DNA of 64,000 nt from Bugula neritina. Lineage: Eukaryota > Bryozoa > Gymnolaemata > Cheilostomatida > Bugulidae. Each line of letters begins with the position of its first letter. Within the stretch, counting starts at the first letter, position 1. Both the position numbers and the translations under genes were made by a program. The DNA lies in the NCBI GenBank assembly GCA_964035545.1, contig OZ037768.1, positions 11,862,741 to 11,926,740 on the forward strand, in the 5' to 3' direction. This document shows positions 27,701 through 38,300 of this stretch, piece after piece. The notes beneath the pieces are model-generated. The model worked only from the letters and a program-made list of their open reading frames with translations, was not told the DNA's origin and ran no database searches.

Positions 27701-30331
27701 GACTAAAATAAACTTTAGTCAATTTTAGACAGATTTTAAGCTCAACAAAATTACTTCCAATAAATTCCAGCAACATATCAAAATGCAATTTTTAATACAT
27801 CAAGGTATGAAATATAAACCTGAACATTTTCCTTCTGCTTGTCTGAAAGAGGTTTGAGCCTCTTAAGTATACCAATATAGCTCATGGCAAACGGACACAC
27901 GGTGCTGGACACGTCATCGTCTTCATCTCCCAGAAACCGGCACATGATTGACACCTTGCCTTCAACAGCCAGCAACGCACCACTAGCTACAGCACCCCTA
28001 GCCGCTTTCACCGACTTGTCCCATGCCAATACCAGATTCTCACCCATACAGTTGACCTAAAATAAGGTGACAGACAATCTTGCAGCATACACCTTAGTAC
28101 TGCTATAGTACATATCAAAATTCATCAACAATTATCTACCCATGTCTTTATGACTCAGACGAAAAATAAATATAACTCTACAAAGGTTGAAGTGTATACT
28201 CCACTGTACTGCTTGAAAGAAAATAAATCAAAGTCGTGTCCAAACAAGATGACGGATAAGGAAGAGCAGATAACATGAAATAACTGTAGCAACACTACTG
28301 ACCAGTTTGGAAAGTTTCAGCACAAAGTCACCTTCTTCATCTTCACTGGGGTACATAACTCCTGCACTTTCTAAAACTGATGTGAACGACTCAATCAGCT
28401 TCACCTAAAAGTAAAACATTACGATGACCATACAGAACAGGATTACCTACTGTTTATCAACATACTATCATAGAGATGCTGTTTTCTAGCAGCTATTTCA
28501 ATCTACCTTAGCTTCCGGCTCCATGCCTTTATGTAGGATTTCAGTCACGGCTTCGCATGCACTTTCCCTGAGAAGAGGCGTATTAATATATCTGATGAGA
28601 ATTGGCACCATTCTATCATTGGCTATGAGATTGATGTCTATCCACGCTACATACAGACCAACCACCTCCAGACAAGAGCATACCAGCTGAGGATGGGTGC
28701 CTTCGTAGGTGCTCTGGAACAAAACAGAGCATGTGATAACTCTGTGTGCGTGTGCGCGCGTGTATGTGTAGACTCTTGGTATTGAGCAAGCGTTTCGCAG
28801 TCCATTTGGCTTCTATTATACATAAATAACTCAGTGCAATTTATTATAGTCCACCCAGTTATAGCATGCAAGAGAGCAGGTGATGCAATCAGTATCTCTA
28901 ATATACCTGAAAGGTCACCTGTAGCCACACTTGTATTATTTTAGAGGTTGCGCTATTTCTAAATTATTGTGAGACAATGCAAGGGCTAAGAGTTGGAATA
29001 TCAGAGTAGCATTTCTTACCATAATATCATACCAACTATCCACTAGTTGTACAATACACTGCTCGCGCATATAATCTTTAATGTTTGTATTTCTTGTCTG
29101 CTCCTACAATTGTACAGAAATATTCCATTTATACTAAAATATAGCTATGCACTTGTTAGCAATATATGTCCAATAATTCTTATAGTATAGCAACAATAAT
29201 GGGGGAATAGAGACATATCTACGGTTAGCTTAAAAACAGTTGCTGCTATAAGCAAATACATAAATTACTATTTAGTTTAATTAAATTGATTTAATCCCTA
29301 AGTTCGGGTTTCATGTGCGTTTTGTTACTTGATGTCACTTTGAGGCTAATCATTTGTCTCACCTCAACAGTGTGCAAGACTTCTCTGTCCACCACTTCCA
29401 CGTCTATAGCCTTCAGAATTCGTAAATACAAATCAGTAGCCTCTTGACCTCCCAGCTTAGCAAACTGCATTATATCTGTATAGAAAGTTGGCCACACCGT
29501 TGGGTAGTCGACAACAAACACTAAACTCACGAGCTGAGCCAACTTGTTCTTCACATATCCTTTTTCTGCAGAAGCACTACCTGCCTACAATATGAAAACA
29601 TGTGGCTTTTACCAACTTGAAACTGCTTTACAATTTTTTCTAAAAAGATAGTTGTTAGAAAAAGAAAGCGACAACACACTACGCCAGCGTAAGTAGCATA
29701 GCAACAAGTATAACGTAATCTCATAAGCAATCCTAGTTGTTGCTCCACTATTTAGGTGACAACAAATGTAATATAAATACACTCCATTTTAAGAAATACT
29801 ATACTTGGAAATATTGGTTTCCTAATGGTCATAAAACCAATGTACAACACTCTACCTATAATACCCAGTAACCAATGTGCCAACAACTACATACCACCAT
29901 TTGCATAATGTTTACTAGGAAATTTCGAATTTTTTGCTTAGTAGCTGAATCTTGGTGACTGGAATACTTCTTGGCAACAAAGTTTTCTATCACTTGATAG
30001 CAGAAGAATCGTATTTGCTCATCTCTAAAAAACAAATAGGTTGTTAATTAATATGTTCCAATGCAACCTATAGATACGGACACAAAAAATAATTGAAGAA
30101 ACTTACTCTAGATATTGTCCAGACAAAAGAACCTGAGCACACAATTCCCAGCCATTGTCAGAAACCTTCAGCTGCTCAAAGTATTCCAATACCTACAAAA
30201 CATAATAAACATAAGAGAAAACTGTGAAAATTAAGCATCATATAATATTGATTATAATAATGCATTATTACTACCTGAGCATGTGCTGATTGATTCGTGT
30301 GATGAATTCTACGAAGAATCTCGTCATTCAT
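21789..30331 (-). CDS. XPOT: Exportin-T, tRNA export receptor
   Basis: Importin-beta-family karyopherin that carries mature tRNA out of the nucleus with Ran-GTP. Twenty-one in-phase exons, from the 5' end: 30275-30331, 30107-30192, 29895-30024, 29363-29584, 29020-29103, 28507-28713, 28303-28404, 27820-28056, 27479-27613, 26975-27103, 26679-26759, 26467-26586, 26163-26257, 25393-25600, 24960-25102, 24261-24391, 23776-23930, 23313-23502, 22635-22721, 22222-22370, 21789-21962. They give 974 codons, against about 960 aa in vertebrate XPOT. Family-typical stretches include VLEYFEQLKVS near the N-terminus, YLRILKAIDVEVVDREVLHT, CLEVVGLYVAWIDINLIAND, YDFDEEGEDEAMF, LQFFETVVRYEKF, GVRQFFHRMIVCLEED, LTTVIQGCSDLPDP, RKNIVPACILAP and a final DYLK. 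In other animals a few residues follow this last motif from a short terminal exon. Here the exon 21 donor is GTACGC and read-through would stop at 21744, so the extreme C-terminus is uncertain. Confidence 0.97.
22557..22605 (-). other. Intronic 14-bp hairpin beside the XPOT exon 19 donor
   Basis: TTCTCACCGTAACC at 22557-22570 and its exact complement GGTTACGGTGAGAA at 22592-22605 can form a 14-bp stem with a 21-nt loop, about 30 nt downstream of the exon 19 splice donor in the transcript. Just beyond it (about 22533-22545) a second copy of the donor context CTTCAGTAAGCT occurs. Confidence 0.75.
25600..25735. repeat. Degenerate CATA/AAGCATAC repeat in XPOT intron 13
   Basis: Imperfect short repeats of ACATATACAAGCATAC and ACATATAAGCATAC type directly upstream of XPOT exon 14. 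They produce spurious Tyr/Cys-rich open frames on the minus strand. Confidence 0.7.
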
Positions 30332-30388
30332 TATGATGCCATATCTGGAACTCTTTTAGATCATGCTTTTGTGAAAAAAATCAGTCAT
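30329..30388 (-). promoter_or_regulatory. XPOT 5' leader with two upstream ORFs
   Basis: A candidate 5' UTR exon begins at 30388 after a T-rich acceptor ending in GCAG (minus strand). It starts directly with ATG and encodes a 10-codon uORF (30388-30356). A second uORF, ATG GCA TCA TAA (30342-30331), ends in TAATG, so its stop overlaps the XPOT start codon by one base. This arrangement is compatible with termination-reinitiation. I chose the 30331 ATG because it continues in frame into the conserved exon 2 sequence. Confidence 0.55.
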
Positions 30389-30969
30389 CTGCAAAAAAAG
30401 CAAAAGCACAATATAAGCTAAAATGAGAAAAAAATTTATCATTCAAGAACTTTTCTATATAAATGGTTAGAGCAATTGTGTTGCTTTTGTCTAGTATTTA
30501 TTTTGGTTATTAAAGCTTAGTGGTTTCTGTAAAACAATAAATTAATTATTAATATTTATCATCAAATTTAAAAATAATTATTCGTAAAATAAAATTTAGT
30601 TCTACGCAGGCAGAAGTATTTTGATTCTATATTCGTATTTATTTTTGGCTGAGAATATAAATATTAATATTGGCATTTTATATTGAGTGAGGGAACAGGT
30701 TTATAAATAAACTTACACTGACCAACTAATACTAATATAAATGGTACAATATGAATATCAATATACAATAAAGGTTATTACTGGAGAAAATTAAATATGA
30801 CCAGTAGGCAGCAATAGCAATAGTTACACTTACAGTCTTACTTTTGAGTTGGTCTACATTCTACAAGCATCCTTGTAAGCTGTGAGTGTGAGTCACCTAC
30901 TTTTGCTGACTTTCAGCATTAGCATACTCAAAGACTTAAAATGATACTGATACTTACTCGATACTTACT

Positions 30970-31655
30970 CGACGTCCATAGTACATTCTGGATCACAAAT
31001 TGTGCAAAAAAAGAATGCCTCTTTATAACAAAACAGTGTGTTTCAGAGTGACTTGATTTTACAGCATTTCGCTGATTTTGGTTGTTAGTTCTTAGTTACC
31101 CTCAAGTCACGTATGGTTTGTGGGAGGAAACTGTCATAGTAGAGTTTGGATTTAGCCCAGATTGACGTTAGTTCTCCTCTGCTGGCAGCACGGGTTGTCA
31201 TATTAGCATCTGCTCGGGACTTGAGAATTTCATCATAGCTAGATGAGAGTACATGGTGGCGTTGTTCATCTCGTAGAATGCGTAACAGTAAGGTGATTCT
31301 GTGGTTCTTTCTCCTGTCAGCTAGCGGTATGAGACCAAGCCGCTGTCTTGCGTCGCTAACACTCTCTCTCCCTCTTAGGTTGCTGATGAAACGTACAGCT
31401 TTCCGTTGCACGTTTTCAATTTGTTCTGCTGTCTGCTTTTTTGCAGGGTCCCATAAAGTGTCAGCATATTCTAGTATTGGCCTACATAGGCTAGTGTAAG
31501 CTAGCAGCTTGCTTGGTATTGGGGCACAGTTTAGCGTATACTTAATAGCTCCAAGAATTTTTGTTGCCTTATCTATCTTCTGAGAAATATGTTGATCAAA
31601 ATTAAGATCTTGCTGCAGAGTGACCCCTAGGTACTTAGTGCTGTCCACCCATGGA
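30970..31655 (-). mobile_element. 5'-truncated non-LTR retrotransposon (RT C-terminal part)
   Basis: An uninterrupted frame from 31655 down to 31085 encodes the end of a CR1/jockey-type reverse transcriptase and the region after it. Typical family features are YLGVTLQQDL, KATKILGAIKYTL, the RPILEYADTLWDP block, ENVQRKAVRFI and RLGLIPLADRR. The catalytic RT motifs lie upstream of the break and are missing, so the copy is dead on arrival. The sequence ATACTTACT flanks both ends (31656-31664, and 30950-30958 or 30961-30969), which is a plausible target duplication. The surrounding sequence is the cryptically simple AGTAT type. The intact frame suggests a fairly recent insertion. Confidence 0.85.
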
Positions 31656-31664
31656 ATACTTACT

Positions 31665-32040
31665 GATAGTCATACTCATACACTTACGGCCATATCAAAT
31701 TTAATGGTGTTACTGATATTCAATGTGAATGTCATACCCATACTCATACTTTGATAGTGATAGACTAATTAAATGCCACATCAACATGAATTAATTGAAT
31801 ATTAATTTTCATATTGATGATATCCACATGGATAATAAAATTTAAATTGTAATCACTTAATGATATACAGTATTAGTATACTTATGGTTATATTTATAGT
31901 TATAGTATTCAAAATTAATGATATAGTATTCATATATTTTAATTTATACTTATAGTTATAGTCATCTGTCATATAGTTAATGTTATACTAATACTTATAC
32001 TTATAGTTAATGTTATACTAATACTACTTCTAGTCATTAA
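31665..32040. repeat. Cryptically simple AGTAT/ACTAT DNA
   Basis: Words such as CATACTCATAC, TTATACTAATACTTA and ATAGTTATAGT recur without a fixed unit. The same vocabulary appears at both window ends and near 46.4-46.8 kb and 54.8-55.5 kb. No coding potential is seen. Confidence 0.6.
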
Positions 32041-32390
32041 TAATTAATTAATTTATAGCCAATGAGACTAATTTAAAAGCATGAGGCCAACTCTAAGTGA
32101 CCGTGGGACAGAGATAACTATACTGAATGTGACCTTATTCCTTATACTAATAATAGTCATAATGATAGCGTGCATCAGCATGGTTAGGATAAAAAGTGAT
32201 CATTGATACTCCCACGTGACGGATACTGATGGCATGTCTTCATCGTAGAATTATCCCACTCCAGATAGTTTAATTTTGAGTAGCACTATGTCTATTGTAC
32301 ACTTTTATAAGCACCAAAAGCGCGATGCTCTATGAGTGTGGACAACTCCAAATACAAATTATTCTCGTTAACTGCGCGATCACTTCCAAA

Positions 32391-32404
32391 TTTCTTTTCC
32401 CCTC
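32391..32404 (+). promoter_or_regulatory. Pyrimidine-rich (TOP-like) start region of RPL18A
   Basis: TTTCTTTTCCCCTC lies 14 to 27 nt upstream of the RPL18A start codon. Ribosomal-protein mRNAs usually begin with a C inside such a tract (5' TOP), which couples their translation to growth signalling. The transcription start is inferred, not seen. Confidence 0.55.
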
Positions 32405-32417
32405 GTGCGTTGTCGAA

Positions 32418-34834
32418 ATGAAGGCCAAAGGAGATGTAAGCTAACACATTTAATATTATTTTGCTGTATTATTGTATTTTATGTTTGTTTCAAGCTATGT
32501 TTAGCACCTTGTTACTTATACTATCAGTTTATTAAACGGTTAATCATGGTCTTTTGACCTTAAAATCAAATTTAACCTGGCATGAAATTTGATAGTCAAA
32601 CTCAAAGTGACTTTCATTTTGTGTTGATTCATTTTTAAAGACAAATTGAAACCGAAATTAGGTTTCAGTTTAAACATTTTAATCACAGTGTTGAACGAAT
32701 CATAAATGTTTGACTTACAAAAACTGAAATATTGGTTTGTAAATTTAAATTTGTTGTAATTCCAACTTATAAATCTTCGTCATCAGTTCATCTTGTAATC
32801 ACGATCAGTATAGGCATCGGTCATGTTGATGTTTTAATTTTTAGATTCAGGTTATAAATGATAATCAGTGAGTAATCGTTTTTTTTTAGTTGAAAGAATA
32901 CCGGGTCGTTGGGCGTAAACTGCCCACAGATGCCGTTCCAACGCCACCAATTTATCAAATGAGAATATTTGCTCCTGATAGAGTCGTAGCTGTATCTCGA
33001 TTTTGGTATTTTGCCAAAATGTTGAAGAAGATTAAAAAGACCAACAGCGAGATCTTAGAAGTTTCACAGGTAAAAGTGCCATGTATTTTTATACTGTCAC
33101 AGTAGTTCTGATAAGTTCACCCTGTTGTATAATTAGCTTTCATAAAAGCAGTTGTACATTTGCTGACAATGTTGCGTGTATGATGTATCAAAGCATTGTT
33201 CAGTTTCCCAACGATTTGGTTAGTAATTGAGTACAACCCCCTGCCTTGTATAAGCAGTTTAGATTGAAAAATCATCAATTGGAGCCTTGTTTTAAAGGTC
33301 AATTCTGAATTTGGTTTAGAGCAAAGACATGCCCACTTCTAAAATTCTAAAATCGTATACATCAACTGGTGATGTATACTTTTAGCTTTTTAAAAGAAAA
33401 TATTCTTTTGTGTTTTATTTCAGTTCATTCTGTTTGTGAGCAGGTGTACGAGAAAAAACCAACAGTAGTGAAGAATTTTGGAGTGTGGCTGAGGTATGAT
33501 TCTAGGTCTGGAACCCACAACATGTACAGGGAGTACAGAGATGTCACAGTTGCTGGAGCTATAACCCAGTGCTGTGAGTGCCATGTGTGCTTGTCATCTC
33601 CTTTCTGCACTTCTTCGTACTGATGTGTATTCTTTATGAATACAGAATCAATCAAAAGTGCATATAGCTAATCTTCAGTCCTTATGTCGCACTTGCATCA
33701 CCTTTTGGTGTTTTGAGTTGAATCATAAGGATACAACATTCTGTCTTTTCAGTCTTGATAGTGTTACTATTGTATATCTTATTAAAGAGGTTTTTTTTGA
33801 TCTGCAAATATAGGAATTAAATGTCGCTTTATCAATTTTTGGCGCTATTACTAACTTTATGTCTGATATTACAAGTAATATTTATGTAAATCAAATTTAT
33901 CAAACATGATTTTTCTGTCTCTGTTGTTTTCAGTGTTCTGTGCTATTGCTAAAATATTTTTTGGTAAATTCTTTCTAGATCGAGACATGGGAGCTAGACA
34001 TAGAGCCAGAGCACACAGCATTCAAATCATGAAAGTAGAGCGTGTTATTTCCAGCAAATGCCGCCGCCCCAACATTAAACAATTTCATGTAAGTAATGCA
34101 AATTATATTTGTTATTGCCAGCTGTTACCTAAAATTGCATTCATGCGCTCAGTGCTGTGTTTCATCCACTTGCATAAGTGATTTTCGTTTCTTGTAAAAT
34201 TGCATTCTGCTACTAAAGTTGGTTTTAAGTTGATGAGGTCTACTGACTCTTAAAATTTACTTGGATGTTTCATTTATTGCATCCATACATTTCCATTTTA
34301 TCCAATCATTGCACCGTACTGGTTTGTGTTCATTATGAGTACTAAATCAATCAAATGTGCATACAACAAATTCTTTCGTCGCACTTGCAACACCTAATGG
34401 TGTTTTGAGTTGAATCTTGAGAATACATATCTTCTATTTTGTCAACTACTGATTAATTTTTAAATAAAAACAAATTTTGCCAATTACTATAAACTAAAAC
34501 TGTTTCATTTTGTTGTGTAGCATTCACAATTTTTACACTGTTAATATATCACATTGCCAAATTAAACTTTTTATTTACTGTTAAGTTTACATGCTTTTTC
34601 AGATTCCTATAAATACATCATATGTCGCTTACAATTTCGATTTAAACAAATAAGTTCAAGAAACTGAAGAAATCTCAACTGCTCTAATTTTTTGTGTAAA
34701 TATCGCTGAAATTTGCACTCATAAATTTTGCGTTTTAGGATATGAAGATCAAGTTCCCCTTACCACACAGAGTCATCAGAGATCCCAAGGCTCCTCTCTT
34801 CTCCACCAAAAGGCCACAGACTCATTTTATGTAA
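32418..34834 (+). CDS. RPL18A: 60S ribosomal protein L18a (eL20)
   Basis: Structural protein of the large cytoplasmic ribosomal subunit. Exons 32418-32435, 32890-33069, 33444-33573, 33979-34088 and 34739-34834 join in frame to 177 aa, essentially the family length (176 in human). The first exon encodes only MKAKGD, a short 5' exon common in ribosomal-protein genes. Recognisable stretches are [75 protein letters not shown] and the C-terminal [16 protein letters not shown]. No disruption is seen. Introns 3 and 4 each contain an H/ACA snoRNA. An AATAAA lies 34 nt after the stop. The upstream pyrimidine tract fits a TOP mRNA. Confidence 0.98.
33355..33379 (+). other. 10-bp perfect hairpin in RPL18A intron 2
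   Basis: GTATACATCA at 33355-33364 and TGATGTATAC at 33370-33379 form a perfect stem with a 5-nt loop, about 65 nt upstream of the exon 3 acceptor. No flanking snoRNA boxes are evident. Confidence 0.6.
33604..33741 (+). ncRNA. H/ACA-box snoRNA, copy 1 (RPL18A intron 3)
   Basis: Two-hairpin H/ACA layout. The 5' hairpin has lower stem TGCACTT/AAGTGCA (33606-33612 with 33656-33662), an internal loop, and upper stem TGTATTC/GAATACA (33626-33632 with 33638-33644). A hinge follows near 33663-33670; the H box is weak here. The 3' hairpin has lower stem CCTTATG/CATAAGG (33680-33686 with 33724-33730), a pocket formed by TCGCACTTGC and TTGAGTTGAAT, and a CACC/GGTG tip. ACA lies two bases after the stem (33733-33735). 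Such RNAs guide pseudouridylation of rRNA. In human the H/ACA snoRNA SNORA68 is hosted by RPL18A, so this may be its counterpart; I could not assign a target. Confidence 0.82.
34308..34430 (+). ncRNA. H/ACA-box snoRNA, copy 2 (RPL18A intron 4)
   Basis: Paralogue of the intron 3 snoRNA. The 5' hairpin has lower stem TGCAC/GTGCA (34310-34314 with 34357-34361) and upper stem GTGTTCA/TGAGTAC (34326-34332 with 34336-34342, two wobble pairs). Its loop sequence AATCAATCAAA is shared with copy 1. H box ACAACA (matching ANANNA) lies at about 34363-34368. In the 3' hairpin the lower stem is ATTCTT/GAGAAT, different in sequence from copy 1 but still paired. The pocket strands TCGCACTTGC and TTTTGAGTTGAATC are identical to copy 1, with tip AACACC/GGTGTT and ACA at 34425-34427. 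Confidence 0.85.
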
Positions 34835-34867
34835 CCACTTGCTGTTTTTGTATGTTGTTACAATGAG

Positions 34868-34873
34868 AATAAA
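34868..34873 (+). terminator. RPL18A polyadenylation signal
   Basis: Canonical AATAAA 34 nt downstream of the RPL18A stop codon, followed by a T-rich stretch near 34893-34910. Confidence 0.8.
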
Positions 34874-35399
34874 AAATGTATAAATGTGCATTAATTTTGT
34901 TTTGTTTTTCAAACAAACATTACTGACTGGTAGGAGGCATGTGAAGATAAATCTGCTTGCACATCAATGATACCATGAAAATATAAAATTATGGTTATGG
35001 CAACTTGTGATGCGTAAAAGGGGCTAAAATAGGGAGTAATTCTAAATTAGTAGCAATTGTAGTATGTTTTTGTCCATGGTAATACTCGATTTGTTTCAGT
35101 AACTTTGTTGATTATCCCTAGAATTATTTATACTTGGCCATATTATACTGGAGCATTTCCATTAACATCGAAGATAATTCGTAGCTCTCGATAATTTAGA
35201 AATTTGTCCGGCCTGTAAAGTCCAGTGCTTTAGGCTTTATTTGGTATATTACAGTAATGTCCTACCTAGTGACCTTGATCATGTGTAGCAGTGACGGGTG
35301 TTCACAAAAAGTAGTATATCGTATGTTGTCGCATACCAAAGTCGTTATTCTAACTCGCACAAGTCCAGTAAGTATAGCAAACAGTGGGAGTCGCTAACT

Positions 35400-38300
35400 A
35401 TGAGTATATTAGAAGATTTAAAAGCGGAGTTTCGGTTACATAAAGCTACATTTCGAGGTGGAACTGTGACTGACTTCTATAGATGCCGAGTAAGTTACTA
35501 AGCGGCGTTGATATCTTTGTTACTTGTTACGTACCTAATTCATAACCATACCGTGCACGTTATATCAAAATTAGTTCATTAAATTACACCCACAATCCTC
35601 ACTTATTCACGTTTTCAACAGCTGTGATCTGCTTTCATGTGTAGAAATTTATGCAGATTTAAACTTGGCTTGGGTGTGTAAGATTACTAGTTTGGAAACC
35701 CTCAACTCTCACCCCACGTGAGAGTCACTGGAATTGAGTATTTTGCTAGAAGTGTTTTTCAAAGTTGTGTAGACTGCAGTACTATATTGCTTTTGAAATC
35801 CTATCAAAATCTGCTATTGCTTAGGCTCAATGCTATAGTTTCCATAGATCTGGTTTGAACATTTAAGACACTTCATCATGTAAAATATCAAACACCTTTT
35901 AGCAACCATTGATTGGGCTGCTGAGGAAGCTGTAACAAACAGTTTTACTTTTAGGTGCAGGTGCATAGTCCAATATAAAGTGTCACGCAAACTTTTTTAC
36001 CTACGCCCATATACCTAAATATTTAAACATAGGTCAGTAACCTAATTATAAGTGAAACTGTAAGAAGCATGGTTTATGAACAGCTAGATATTCTAAAATT
36101 GTTTAAAAGAGTCAGCAATTTCATTTTAGGTATTTTAGAGAAACATACAGCGTTTATTCATCAGAATCAAGTATCAACACATGCTTTTAAAAATATGCTT
36201 CTAGTAGTAATTTGAATTTATTTAAACTCATTTTTGTACCTCTGTTTAACTTTTAGCTAATTTGATTTTTGGAGTTGAATTTCTAATACTGTAATCATCA
36301 AAAATTTATGTTACCATAGTACTTCTTTATTCAGTGATTATAACGGTTAACTGTAGAAAATAGTCACTGCATACACTTATAGTTCAATCAGTAGGCCTGC
36401 ATATATGTCAGTTTGCAAATTTCAAATATAGCTGATTAAGAATGTATTATAACTCTTGTAGTGGTGGAATACTAATGTACCGTTGCTGGTGTTTAGAATC
36501 ATTTCGGCCATCTTCTGCTTAATCATACTTATAGTACAGTTTGCTACAAGTACTGGAGGAAACAATACTTTAGTGGGACTCAGTGCTTTCACCATATGGA
36601 GTTATGTAATTGTAATAAGCTACTTTATAGTTTCATCTATCACCAGGTCAGTATAGTATAAAATACTTATTAGTAGTACTTTAGTAGGAAACATAGTTAA
36701 TGATTTCTTCTATGTTTTGGCTATTTATTTGTTCATTTTGTAGCTTATAATACTTTAGAATGTTTGTTGAACAGGCCAATGACTTTTGAATTTTCACAGT
36801 AGTGGCCTTTTAACACATTAGATTTATCATGTACGTTGCCTAAGCTTTTATGCAAGGCATAAAAACAGTTGAAGATAATTATTGCAGATACATGTATGTG
36901 CCTGCATGTTTTACTCTATACACTAAATCAGAGTAAAACTAAAAGCATCCTGCGAGGAGTCCCAAATAGTAACTTACTAAATTCATCCCTAGTTTCCCCA
37001 TACATTGCACTAGTAAGGGGCTAGAGATAAAAGCTTACGTCAGCATCAAATGCAAATACTTGTACTGAGTTTAGGCTGATAACCAATATGGCCAGTAGAT
37101 AAATAATTAGCTTAGCATTAGTTAACATTGAGACGGGATTGCAAACAAACTGAAGTATTAGCTGATATCCTATTATAATATACACATATATAACACACCA
37201 CACACCACCCACACACACACCACGCACACACACACACCACGCACACACACACACCACACACCACACACATACACATATACCACAGGTGCATTGTCATGAT
37301 AGATGGGATGCTTACGAAGCAACCATAACTTTGAGGTGAATCTATATAAGCATGAGCTACAGCCTGCATGAACTTGACAAATAATGTGTTGGTTATAAGT
37401 TTGTAAGCCTTCCACAGCACACATGAGGAGCGAATTATCCAATACACATTTTTATTAAAGAAAGTGTAGCACAATTTTGCCAAATTAGATAAACACAGAT
37501 CATGCATGTAATGCCTTGCACCATATTTGCTAAAAGGAAGTTTCTGGAGAGTGTGTATTAAATATGTAGGCAACTATATATATGACTATGACTGTGTATA
37601 TGACAATATATATGACTATGACTGTGTATATGACAATATATATGACTATGACTGTGTATATGACTATATATATGACTACGACTGTGTATATGACTATATA
37701 ACATATTACTATAAAATGCCTGTGTAGCCATTTGGCTGTAGGCAAAAGCATTTTCCTTTGCCATATATCATACATTGGGTTGAGGCAGCAATACCATGAT
37801 GTGTATACATCAAAATGTATGTAAGTAAGGAGTCTTTATAACTTTTTAAATTGCAGTTGCAGACTTCAAATTTCTCACAGGAAATAGATTTGTATTTCTC
37901 ATAGAATGCCCAAAGTTACAAGATTCTAGTGAGCAAAATTTTAGATTAGTCAAATTAGTGTGCAATATTTATTCTCCAATTCTTTTATGGACTATAGAAG
38001 TACCAGTTAAAAACTTGTGTTCATATAAAACCAAAAGTGAAACTTGGTACCAAAGTTATAATTAGAGTATGCTAGTAGAGTGTGATTAATAACGTAAATA
38101 TTGTTAAAAAGAAGCCCAAATCTTCTAAAGAATAAGTTTTTCCAACAGCGTGAATAGCAGCCAAGGTGTAGTGCATGGTGAGAGTGCTGGTATAATGTGC
38201 ACTAGATCTTAGGATCAAATGTTAGCCGGCCCATTGATTATGTCAGTCATAATTTCTCCTGTATCACAATTGCTCATTGTCCAATTAAAACTTTTTCTGT

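Noticed and set aside
31278-31499. Plus-strand 73-aa frame
   Set aside because: Antisense shadow of the LINE reverse-transcriptase frame.
32436-33443. C/D-box snoRNA in RPL18A introns 1 or 2
   Set aside because: Some ATGATGT- and CTGA-like words occur, but none pair up at a suitable distance with a closing stem.
37021-37775. Cys/Val-rich and His/Ser-rich small proteins in intron 2 of the rolling-stone-like gene
   Set aside because: They coincide with a CA microsatellite and a 30-bp tandem repeat.
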